Part shown: piece after piece, positions 11,801 through 21,880 of the stretch
How positions within the stretch are numbered: position 1 is the first letter of the stretch
Layout: every line of letters starts with the position of its first letter
Assembly: GCF_949628215.1 (NCBI RefSeq)
Contig: NC_134286.1
Span: forward strand, 2,728,001 to 2,792,000
Direction: 5' to 3'
Source of the DNA: Phalacrocorax aristotelis
Taxonomy: Eukaryota; Chordata; Aves; Suliformes; Phalacrocoracidae
Length of the DNA stretch: 64,000 nt
Notes under the pieces: model-generated
What the model was told of the DNA's origin: nothing
Databases searched by the model: none
Seen by the model: the letters and a program-made list of their open reading frames with translations, nothing else
Program-made: the position numbers and the translations under genes

Positions 11801-14606
11801 TGTGGGCATCAGTGTTTCTGATGAGAAGGTAAGGGCTCAGCCTGCTCTGGCAGGAGGGATGTCCATGCCAGACCAGTGACAACCACCTTGCTACAGAGGC
11901 TGTCTCTCTGGGAAAGGCGGAAGCACCTCACAGCAGCATCTTGCTGCTACAGATACTGAAATTCCCAGCTTGTCACTTTTCAGACAATACAATTTCGATG
12001 GTATCAGTGCTGCTGATCCTGAGGCGATGCTCTGAATTTTGCATTCGGCCACAGGAAGCAGTTTGCTCGGTGTGGGTTGGGTAACACACCAAACTGAGCT
12101 GCAATTATTTCTGACGATTCATACCGCTGTCTTTTGTTTCCACCCCCCTCCCTGACTCCCATGGTGAAGGACTACGAAGCTTTCTTTGAAGCCCGGGAGA
12201 ACAACGCGGTATATGCGTTTTTAGGCTTGACTGCGCCACCTGGTTCAAAGGTAGGTGTGTATGTTTCTCGCAGTAAACCACAGCCTGTATTTTACACCTT
12301 GTTCTTCTCTGCTTGTAGTAGGACCTTTTACGTGGTCTGTGGTTGCCCCAGTCAATCCACCTGCTGGTCTGACATTCGGTCTTGAGAGGCTTCAGCATCA
12401 CAGCAACAGGCTGGTTTTCCATGCTGGTTTGTTTGGAGGATGCTGTGTTTGCTGGGGGCATCTTCCTCCCCTTCCTTCTACCAGAAAAACTCAGCGTTCA
12501 GTACAGATGCTCTTTTGGTGTCCTCACTGCAGAGCCACCCTGCTCTTTGTGAAGTTGATGGAAAAGCTTTTGTTGCTTGGAAAGCAGGGCTGGGTCAGAT
12601 TCTTCACCAGTAATAATTGTCTCCTACCACTTGATTTTTTTTTTTTGATTGTACACTCTGGGAACAAGTGAACAAGTAGTTAGTATTTGCACTGAAGAAT
12701 GCACAGGAAATCTAGATACAAAAAAAAAATCACAAAACCAAAGAATTATTTCAGTTCAGTGAACAAACTTAATTCATCTGAAGTTTTGATGAGATTTTTA
12801 TTCTAGAAAATACCTTGAAACCAGAGTCACTGTTTTTGAAATAATGTGGTCTTGCTTCAGAGTGATTTCTTCCTCCAGCTTGTTATCTGAAGTCTTGTTT
12901 TCCTTTGCCAATTACAAACTGGGTTGCCGCTTTGCGGATGCAGTGGGCTGGAATTCTCCTTTTGATTTTGATAGGATAGGACAAGCCTGCTTTATACGTT
13001 TCACTTGACAGCAGCAGGATCCTCCAGGTCACTTCCAGCTTTCTTGTTCCGACGGATAAACATGCCGTTTCCTTTCAACCTTATTCACGTAGGAGTTGAG
13101 GGTCATGCTGTCCACATCACTCAGAGGCCTAGTTTTAAAGGTGGATGATGATCCATCAGTATTAAACATTACAAGTTGTGGGTCAGATTGAAACAGTTAG
13201 TGGAGCTACCACTAGAAATTAGTTTTGCTCCCCAAATGTGAACGGTGTAGCAAGGAAAAACTGCCTCGTATGGAGAACTGCAGAGAGCAAAACCTGCGGT
13301 ACAGGCCCCTGTGCCACGCATCGCCGGCGTCAGGAGGCCGGCTGCGCACAGTGCGATGGTCGCGTTAATCTTACTTGAGTTTCTTGAAACACCTGCACAG
13401 CACTGCACAAAAGAGTATGCAGAATGGAGCCAAGGAGTGAGAAAGCAGCACTGAGACCGCAGGACGCATGAAAGCCCATGTGTTTCCCCTCATAGCCGAG
13501 CTCTGGGAAGTGCAGTGGTACTGGAGAGCAGTTGCTGCCGTAATGGATCAGGTCATCTGTCCCTGTAACATTTATGAATGTTGCTGCTTAATTAACCTGC
13601 CAGATTGCAGAAGCAGTCTGCATGGCTGTTAGTTGCTCTGATTCTGTCCTAAGGGGTGGTTTGTAAGGAAGAGGTGAGTTTTAAAAGTGAGAAACATAAC
13701 ATGTTTGTACTCTGCTGAATTTTCATATTGCTTGCTACGGCACGGGGAGGTGCATTCGAGCTGACGAAGATAACCTTTGCATAAGCGACCTTGTACCCAG
13801 TGCATTCTGCTGTTGGGCTGACTTTTGGTGTCCATCCCACAATGACACGATGTCAAATCAAGCTGATTGCCTGCTGCCAAGGAGGAGAAACTGATTTGTA
13901 GATGCTGAAATTGGCATTTAGAGCATAGCTGCATGCAGCTTGGATATGCTACTGTAGTTAATGACATTGCGTCTGCATATGTTGCTACATAAAATGGAAG
14001 GAGTCTGGGATCAAGCTGCGTGCTATCCCAGGAGAGGACCTTGACAGCAAACCTCCATTAAACATCATCGTGAGAGTTTTGGAAAGTTGTTCGACTCTGA
14101 ACACAAAGTTCCAATATTAACGCTAAAGAAGGAGGGCTCAGAAGTGAACATGGGAAGTGCAAGTAACGATTTACTGAGCCCTGGTCCTTTGGCTCGTGCT
14201 TTGGGCTCTGAGAGCACAAATGGACCTACAAACCCAGGGAAAGGTTGGCATTTAATTTATCTTAAGTATCCCCACTTCAAGCAATATGGGTATTAAAGGG
14301 TGAGGATTTGGCGAGTTAAAGGGTGTGAATAATTATTTAAGGACTGAGAGCATGCTCAGTGAGGGGCCTCAAGGGAGAAATAAGAAAGAGTATGAGAGAG
14401 GGATAGTGTCAAATGTGAAAAGCTGAGCCTTTCCCGGGTAACTTGCAGGACCACGCCCAGGGAAATGGAGTTTGACCTTCAAGGTTAGCATGTTCTCTGA
14501 GTTACTTGTACCCACTTTTCCTGGCGATGAGGAAAACACCAGGAATCCTCTCCAGCTTATCACTGCCTGTTTTGAAGAGAAGTACCTTGTCCTCCATTTT
14601 CTGGCC

Positions 14607-14638
<32 letters not shown>

Positions 14639-16500
14639 TGGATGTCACTTCTGTAGTGCCTACGACTGGCTAATGGAGTTGCTGGAAAGCTGAGGGAACT
14701 ATCTTCTCTTTGTTACCATTCAGAGAGTCACTTGTCTTTCAGAGAATATCAAATATCCCTTTTCTTTTTTTCCCCAGGCTTTGTAGACCTTTTTAATCTT
14801 TCCTTCATTCTTCCCCTGCCTTTTCTGCTGTGGAGCGATAGGATGCCCTCGCACGAGCAGCGTGGCTGCTCGGTGACGTCCCGGCTCCACACTTTGGCCT
14901 GCGCCGTGTGGCCAGAGGAGCAGAGCATGGTCCGGGAGCGCGGCAGACCTGAGCCAGCGGTCTGAGCAAGGCCATTCCCACGCCTCTGAAGTAAAAGGCA
15001 GCACAGTGCGACACGCTTGGGCAGATGGCCAGGAAAACCAGAGCGATCCTCCACGTCTAAGATAATGGAGATATGTGTGGTACTTCCTGCCGTGCGGGCG
15101 GGGGTCACCCACTGTGTCCCCTCTTGTACAAGTCTTACAGGCTTCTTGGAAATTCCTGTCTTAGTCCTTTCTCCTCTTGCCTTTATTTGTTTAGCATTCT
15201 GGCTCATGTTAATGATATTGTTGAGTCTGTTATCTTCAGTATTTCTGTGCAGTCACCAAAGCAAACAACTCCATTACATAAAAGTTGAGTTTAGCAGATG
15301 TTGAACTTGTTCCTTTAAAATAAACCATGCTGTCCACCCTGAAGTGCTGCAGTGAGAGCACTGTGACTGCTCATCTTTTTGTAGGCCATGTTGCTGCTAG
15401 CGGATAATTAAATTAATCTTCAGTCAAAAGTACACTTGTAGAAAGCATCTTGAGAAAAAAATTCCTTTTGCATTTCTTCTGTTGTCAGCCTGTTCCCAGT
15501 TGTGACCACCTTACAAAGTCTGAAAGAAGACTGAAAAATGCAGGCTGTTGGTTTTTTTTAATGTTCCTTCTGAGACATACTGAGAACTGTTGGAGGTTAG
15601 CTGGTATGTCTGCTGAACTGCTTCAGCTCTTCTTTCATCTCTGAAGCTCTGTAGGAATGTTTTTGTGTAGCCCAAGGGCACCAGATCTATACCCGGTCCC
15701 TGGAGGCGGTGTGGGCTGGGAGCCCAGGGCATGGAGAGCAGGCAGTGGGCAGGAGCGGTTCCCAAGGAGCGCATCACCACTGGCTTGCTTGCCCTGCCGC
15801 AGGAAGCCAGGATTACTCAGCAGTGCTGGTGCCAGGACAGACCTTCTGCCAGCCCCGGGATGGAGCTCACGCATGGGTCTTCAGCTGGACCAGCTCCCAG
15901 CCCTGTCTAAGGGCTCACAGGCTGCTCTGACCACCCTTCTGGCAGGCGAGAGCTAAACGCTGGCTTTTGGTTGTTTGGTAGGGTTTAGTTCAGAAAGGAA
16001 ATGATGACGTCTCTGCTGAGACCTGGTGGTTGGTTTTTTTTGATATAGACACTTATTAGTTAGAGAATTCCTTTTCCATTTAACCATAGTTCTTCAAATC
16101 TTCTTTGATCTCTATTTAGTTCTTGTGTCCTAACACAAAATCAGGGATGACCCATTATATCTGATTGCCTTTTGTTTTAAACTTTTATGGTCAAAACTGG
16201 TCTTGGGCGCTGGGTGGAATATTCCTGCAGGTCCTATTTGAGCTAGCTTAGAACTGGAGTTAAAGCCAGCACCGTATGGGACTTGGTTTGTAATGTCATC
16301 GTAGGCAGCAGGAAGTCCCTTCGTGAGCTGGGTTTGGTGCTGCTCAACACTTAACCGTGTATTGCTGCAATTTTTGTGATGTCGTATGTTGGTGCCTAAC
16401 ACAGGTACGTGTAAATTGTCACCTTTCATAAAGGACTAACACGTGTAATTCTGTTCTGCTCTTTCAGGAAGCTGAAGCACTGGCAAAGCAGCAAGCGTGA
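8702..16500 (+). CDS. SH3BGRL: SH3BGRL, 3' three coding exons (5' partial gene)
   Basis: Small adaptor-like protein with a thioredoxin/glutaredoxin fold that lacks the catalytic CxxC. The family is cytosolic and binds partners through a proline-rich SH3/EVH1-type motif. Coding pieces are 8702-8887, 12170-12250 and 16468-16500, all joined in phase 0. They give 62, 27 and 10 codons, i.e. residues 16-114 if the missing first exon supplies the 15 residues expected from the 114-residue human protein. The match to human SH3BGRL as I remember it is close: the segments [38 protein letters not shown] and the terminal KQQA are diagnostic for SH3BGRL rather than SH3BGRL2 or SH3BGRL3. The proline-rich site reads NPLPPRLF. 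Exon 1 is not visible in 1-8701 and must lie upstream. Recognition is near certain; the splice borders are inferred from sequence only. Confidence 0.96.
8888..12169 (+). other. SH3BGRL: SH3BGRL intron 2
   Basis: Bounded by the donor GTAAGG at 8888 and the acceptor AG at 12168-12169. I see no additional exon, RNA gene or recognisable repeat in it. Confidence 0.85.
12170..12250 (+). CDS. SH3BGRL: SH3BGRL coding exon 3
   Basis: 27 codons, residues 78-104: [20 protein letters not shown] followed by TAPPGSK. The donor is GTAGGT at 12251. The acceptor is unusual. The intron ends ATGGTGAAG, so the AG is preceded by A rather than a pyrimidine, and the C-rich tract lies about 10 bases further up. Both the phase and the protein fit SH3BGRL, so this border is still the best choice. 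Confidence 0.94.
12251..16467 (+). other. SH3BGRL: SH3BGRL intron 3
   Basis: Bounded by GTAGGT at 12251 and the acceptor AG at 16466-16467. It contains a 28-base A run (14607-14634) and a small CpG-rich patch near 13315-13375. No exon or RNA gene is supported. Confidence 0.85.
14607..14634 (+). repeat. A28 homopolymer
   Basis: Uninterrupted run of 28 A in SH3BGRL intron 3. No recognisable retrocopy body precedes it. Confidence 0.9.
16468..16500 (+). CDS. SH3BGRL: SH3BGRL terminal coding exon with stop
   Basis: After the acceptor CTCTTTCAG the exon reads [10 protein letters not shown] and then TGA at 16498-16500. The human protein ends EAEVQAKQQA, so this short tail confirms both the gene and the stop. 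The 3' UTR follows directly. Confidence 0.94.
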   Translation, partial: EAEALAKQQA

Positions 16501-17448
16501 ATTTCAACTGCCTTAAACGTTCTGTAAAGGGAATTTCCACAGCTTTTTATAAAATAGTACAATTGTCTCTGCTTCAAGAAATGTAGATGTGATCTCTGAC
16601 ATTTGATTGGTGCTTGCAGCATTCACCGTACGTAATACCAATTTGAACACAAGATGAAAATGTGAACGTAGGAGCATGGAGTGTATTATTACAAAGTTGG
16701 AAGCATAGGAAACTGAAGCGATTAGACACAAATGATTTTCACGTAGTTTAAACCCTCTTGGCAATTTGACCATTTTGTGCAAACTTCGAGAAACTATTTT
16801 AGTGCTAACAATCCAGATGGGGTGATACCTAGAGATCCAACTATTTAAAATACGGAAAACAAGCAACAGCATCTAAAACCTTGTCCATGCTAACTGTAGT
16901 GCCTGAGTTGCCTCAAAAACGTTACTGAATTACATGGTAATTTTTCAGCGTCTCTCCTGGTTTCAGATGAAATTGTAGGTGGTATCGTGTAGTGTAGCGG
17001 TTGTAGTCACTTTTGAAAGTTGTGTTTGTTCTTTTGTAGAATGGATATTTAAGATTTGTATTGTAACGCGCTGTACAGATGATAAAAAAATAATGCCATG
17101 GTATTTCTCACTGAAGTGATCCGCGTGGGCTCTTTTGACAAAGAGGAAGGGATTTGGGCGAGGGACAGCCTTTCCGTTGGCAGGTTCGTCACGCAGCTGC
17201 CGAGGCACGACTCGGTTACACGTCTGTGTGCAAGATGCAGTGCACCTCGGGGAAGCAGGCGCTAATTCCCAGGCGATGTTGCAAATAAGCCAAAACGGCC
17301 AGAAATGGCATTTCCTTACCAGTGTAAGGGTGAAAGCCTATAATGTATTTCTCTACAAAAATACCAGTTCACACTGCTTAGAGTATTAGGCATCTTACTG
17401 CATGTTCCAGTAGTCATTAGATTCATATAGTATTTTTTCAAACAAGGA

Positions 17449-17454
17449 AATAAA
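17449..17454 (+). terminator. SH3BGRL: Poly(A) signal AATAAA, proximal, SH3BGRL
   Basis: Canonical AATAAA about 950 bases after the SH3BGRL stop. The downstream sequence is A/T-rich without a clear GT-rich element, so use may be weak or alternative. Confidence 0.45.
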
Positions 17455-19256
17455 TGTTTGAATAGCAAGAACTATTGTAATTAAGCAAGATTTTTTTTTA
17501 AGGTTTAAGAACTTTTTCTCCATTCTTATTGCCATATCACGAAGCTATTACAGGAATTGCAGATCTATTAAAGTGTCTTGTATCAGTGAATTTACAATGT
17601 GCAATATTAACCCACCTGCTCTCCCAGTGCTCGTGAGATAGACTGCGTTTCTTGGCCGTGTTCTGCAAAAATACAAATAATTACAAGCGCCCTGAAGGAT
17701 AAGAAACAGGTTTAAAAAGTGTGTGGGTAATTTAAAATGCATTTTGCACCACATAATGTACTTACTCCCCAAAAGCATCAAAAGACAGTAAGAAAGATAA
17801 TTAGTCCTTGCAGTAGAGGATCATTCTAACAGCTCTGCACAGGCACGTTTTGATTTTCTCTGCTTTATGAAGACAGAGAAACAGGTGGTACAGATCAGCG
17901 AAAGGCTGCAGCTTGTCATCGCCGCCCGGTTATTTTACACTGATGCTGTAAAATGTGCCCAGTGCTTTTAAAATACTTTCTGAAACGGCTTACAGTTCGT
18001 AGTTTTCAAGTCTGAAATTAGGAACAGAATAAAAGTAAGAACTTACAAAGATGTTGTAAAGTACAGGAATTTAAATCCTTCCCTCACCAGCATTTCTTTG
18101 GGGCTTTTGTTCCATTCACTACAAGCGACAATTTTGCCAACATCTGTTGAAGAGCAATGTGGCTACTTGCTGTGGTTGGAGAGGAGCTCTGCATCGAGGG
18201 AGCTCACGACGAAGCCTCCGCAGGCGCCCGAGTGAGCAGGGTCTGGCATGGAGCCGAGGGACTTAAAATGGTATTTCATTCGCGGGTTATCTTCTTCGAT
18301 TTGGGAGCCCGGGAGTTACTTTGAAGCTCATCCTTACAAAAGCAAGCACGGTATCAGAAGGCGTGGGGAGAGATCAGTGTTGCCTTACCCCCAAGATTTG
18401 TGCTTTTTCATTAACAAGCTTTATCAGTAATTCCTCAAATTCCGTGAAAGTTATTTCTAAGATTTCTGGGGGGTGGAAGTTTGGTTACAATTCAAATCCG
18501 GTGTCCAATTTTTGTTGTTCACTATGATTCCATCCTTCTGAACGGAGGTGATTTTTCTTTCTTGATATTAGCGTAATCTTTGTGTCTAAACCGGCGGTCG
18601 AGTTTTTGAGAAAGTACGTAAGAATACTAAGTGAAGTCTCGTGAAGAAAGTGGAATTTGACACACGAGTCGCTATACTCAGGCCAATTTGCTGCGTTTCC
18701 TGTGTAAGGAAGGTATGGTGTAAGTTTTGTGAATTACAGTCATTATTTTGGAGAAGCTGTACTTGAAAGTCGCTGCCAAATTCTGTCAGTTCAGCGACCC
18801 AGAACGTTCTGAAAAGAGGTCAATCTCTGTTTCTGAACGGGGAAGAAAATTGCCAAGTTAAAGAAACAAAGTCACTTCCCTCGGCTGGTCCCCCGCCCTT
18901 GCCATATGGTAGCGTTCAAACCGTATCAGCATTCCTAGGAAAGCTCTGTTGAGACAGACTGAATTATTTCTTTGTCCGGGGAACAAGGCACCAACACAAA
19001 GTAAAAAATACCAAAAATATCTCTTTGTGTGGGACTGCGTGTAAAACTTGCGTTCATTTTGATGCAGATATCCTGCGTGACCTTAGGAGTGCTAGGAATC
19101 TGTTGCCTACTTGCTGTTTTTCTGTTTCCCAAACCCCTGTTAGGTTAACGATGGGCACAAGAACTCAATTTGTTCATTTCTTGATTATTTTTTTTCCTAT
19201 GTAGAAGGCAGGCATCGAGGATTTAACCTGTATATTAACCGTTCCTGTATCATTCC

Positions 19257-19262
19257 AATAAA
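19257..19262 (+). terminator. SH3BGRL: Poly(A) signal AATAAA, distal, SH3BGRL
   Basis: Canonical AATAAA in the context CATTCCAATAAAATCG. It is followed within about 30-55 bases by a T/GT-rich run (around TTGTTTGCATGTTTTGTT), which resembles a downstream cleavage element. It is the likeliest end of the SH3BGRL transcript. Confidence 0.55.
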
Positions 19263-20658
19263 ATCGATTTAGAATGCTTTCTCACACGATTGACTTGTTT
19301 GCATGTTTTGTTCACGGTTTGAAGTGGTCCTGTAAGTTGAAAGGAGTTTTCAAGTGAAAATACTGCTTTATTTTAGAAGCGCAGGACCACCACACCGCAA
19401 CGAACAGAACGCATCTGCCGCCACCGCACGTTAAGGCTGGTGGGGTGGATCTCTCACCTGTGGCAGCTAATGGGTGTTAATGACTTGGGATACACCTACA
19501 CAGGATCGGCTTTGGAGGCGGGTGGGGGGTGCTAGGAGGGCACTGAATACGTGTCCTAATTAACCCGCTTTCCCTCTCTTTCCCCAAGGCGGTTACAAAT
19601 TGAAAGCGGCCAGGGCAAATCAGCCTCGCCCCACGCCTGCAGCGCTTGCCAAACAGCCTCGGCTGCTTTTTTTGCAACGTGTAATTAATTAGCTTTAAGC
19701 TGCTCGCAGCAGGGGAACAAGGTTATTTAATATTTGTGTTGCCAGAGGGCGGTGTAGGATAAATTTTTAAACCCAAACTATTCCTTTTTACCTTGTTTGC
19801 CTGGTAGATCCAGCAGGTATGTTCTTTTAAGCTTTACGCGCTGAGGTTCTGCAGCACCTAGGTGATCGGTGGAGCTGCAGAAGACACATTCTGAGCCCCT
19901 AAACTGGGCTAGGATTTGCCCAAATCCCAGACCAGTTCATGTCCTCTGAAGGAAACCAGTGACTTAATTCTTCAGAGGGGTTTGCGAGAAGGCTGCTTAC
20001 TGGCCATTTATAGGATCAACCTTCTTCTGTCTGAGCAAACAACCAAAGCACAACCAAGAGCTGTTGCTTACACTGATGTCTTCTATGGTGTTTATGGCTT
20101 GTATCTCACACTTACTTGCCCTTCCTTAGCATCTTAAAATTGGTCCATAGTTTAAGAGAAAAGGGCTTCTGATGCCATTTCTAATTACAATGAATCCCAT
20201 TGATTTTTCCCTGTATATACACTTCACTTGCATAACCCAGAAAAATCTCTGATTTTCTTGTTTGTTTATAAAAAGTTTTAAAATACCAAGTTGTTATTCA
20301 TTAATGTAAAGCTTAATAGAAATAGTCTTCAAGAATCTGTATAAAAAACCAACTGCATGTGTGCATACGTTTACTTGCTGATCCAGGTTACAGTGGTGTG
20401 CGCTGTAATAATAAACTTTTCTACCAGTTCATGTGGGATTTTATTAATTTCTCATTTAATAGTACATCACAGAAAATCCGTGAAGTCCCACTGTATGTTT
20501 CAGCTCGCATTGCACATGCCAGAAGTCCTGCGATACATATCTGCGGCGTCACTAAGGCAAGGCCCAGACTGGGTTGCTCCGAGGCACGGGTGGGCTCTGC
20601 AGAACTGGTGAGTGAATGAGCGGCTCCTGAGCAGCTCGGTTACTGCAAAGAGACCGAC

Positions 20659-20722
20659 TGTATATAGACAGTGTATGTATATACACACTGTATATAAATA
20701 TATATATGCACAGTATATAAAG
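20659..20722. repeat. TA/GTATA-rich microsatellite with palindromic pieces
   Basis: AT/GT dinucleotide-rich stretch with repeated GTATATA units (for example TGTATATAGACAGTG, GTATGTATATACACAC and TATATATATGCACAG). It is partly self-complementary and may extrude a hairpin. It lies about 0.5 kb upstream of the CpG island. Confidence 0.75.
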
Positions 20723-21189
20723 ATTTGTTCCATGTCTTGGTTTTCTCGGGTTTTTTTATTTAACATGAGAAAAAGGTATTAGCTAGTCCTGTGTGCTCAG
20801 GCCCACCAATCGAGAAATGCAAGAGAGAAGATTTACCAAGAACAGCATAAATTTTTTTTTCAAAAGGACTAATTTAAATCCACTAACATAATAGATTCAG
20901 ACTAATCAGTAAAAGCTTTATCAGACCTCTCCACTGATGCAACCCATTACCTGGGGCCAAGCCATTGAAGTTTCCTTAGTGTTTTCCTCCTTTGCCAGCC
21001 TCGCTTTTTCAGGATGTTTTGGTGACGTGGATACAAGAGTGGGAAAGTGCCTACAGTTCTGCCTCGCGCGAGGCATCCTGTGATCGCATTTCGAGCTGAT
21101 TCAAGGTCTAAGGGGAAACGCAGGGCAAGTGATTTTTGGTTTATGCACACAGAACTTGATCAGATACACGGTTCACAGTCACGGACGTG

Positions 21190-21880
21190 GCATTAAATCC
21201 AAATTAGCGTTGGCGAAACCCCGGGGCCGAGCCCACGGACGGCAGATCCCAGCACCGACCCGCGCAGCGGCTCTAGGCACGGTTCAGCCCCGTTCCCCTC
21301 AGCCGAGGCTCAAAGGACGAGGCAGGCGGCGGGACGGGATGGGGCAGCGGCTCTGCCCTTCCTCCCGCCGCCCTACCCACGGCCGACGGGCCGAGGAACC
21401 GGGCCCAACCCCGGGCGCCTGCGGCCTGCCTCTGCCTCACCGGGAGGACGAGAAGCAGCCGAGCCGCCGCCGCCCGGGCCAGGGGATCGCCCCAACCCGG
21501 TGCAACAGCCCGTAATGGCGCCCGTGTCCCCTCACGGCCCGCCGCCTCACGCCGTTGCTGCGGCAACCGACAGCCACACAGCGACCGAGGCGGGCCTGCC
21601 TCGCCTTTCCCATTGGCCGCTCCTCTTGTCTGTCAGCGCGAAGAGCCGCCCCTTCCGGTAGTGGCGGGCGGCGGGCGGGCTGCCCCGCCCGAGGCGGGCT
21701 GCCCCGGGGGCGGAAAGCGCTTCAGCAGCCGCGGGACGAGCCGTGTGGGAGCGCGCGGCCAGGTCAGTGCGGGCCGCTGCCCGCAGGCGGGAGGTGGCGG
21801 CGGAGGGACGCGGGTGGGCGGGCTCGGGAGGCGTCGCCGAAGGGCGGGAACGTGTGTTCTGGTAAAAGCGAGGAGCTCCT
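21190..21880. promoter_or_regulatory. CpG-island promoter
   Basis: A sharp GC- and CpG-rich block in otherwise AT-rich DNA, TATA-less in appearance. It contains an inverted CCAAT box (ATTGG, 21612-21616), GC-box sequence (CCGCCC, 21647-21652) and an ETS/GABP-type site CCTTCCGG at 21651-21658. These are typical core elements of a housekeeping-style promoter. The nearest downstream + strand coding exon is the TASL-family gene at 25.8 kb, so the simplest reading is that this is its promoter. A divergent transcript on the minus strand is also possible. Confidence 0.8.
21660..21762 (+). other. Candidate non-coding first exon (start approximate)
   Basis: Immediately 3' of the ETS and CCAAT elements the sequence reaches GCGCGGCCAG followed by GTCAGT at 21763, a good splice donor. 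If spliced to the acceptor ending at 25811, it would form the 5' UTR of the TASL-family gene, with an intron of about 4.05 kb. TASL-family genes carry their coding sequence in a single 3' exon preceded by non-coding exon(s), which fits. The exon start is a guess from promoter position. A second possible donor (GTAAAA at 21861) cannot be excluded. Confidence 0.45.

Larger units (their letters stand above)
16501..19275 (+). other. SH3BGRL: SH3BGRL 3' untranslated region (end uncertain)
   Basis: AT-rich sequence after the SH3BGRL stop codon with no coding potential I can support. Two canonical poly(A) signals could end it: AATAAA at 17449-17454, giving a UTR of about 0.97 kb, and AATAAA at 19257-19262, giving about 2.8 kb. 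The distal signal is followed by a GT-rich stretch (about 19289-19318), as expected for a strong cleavage site. The proximal one lacks an obvious GT-rich element. The UTR end is therefore inferred. Confidence 0.6.

Noticed and set aside
12980-13060. TCCTCCAGGTCACTTCCAGC as a CR1 3' end
   Set aside because: Only a short resemblance to the CR1 tail; the flanks do not continue the match and the terminal 8-base repeats are absent.
14607-14634. Poly(A) run as the tail of a processed pseudogene
   Set aside because: The preceding sequence shows no coding relic or AATAAA, and no flanking direct repeats were seen.
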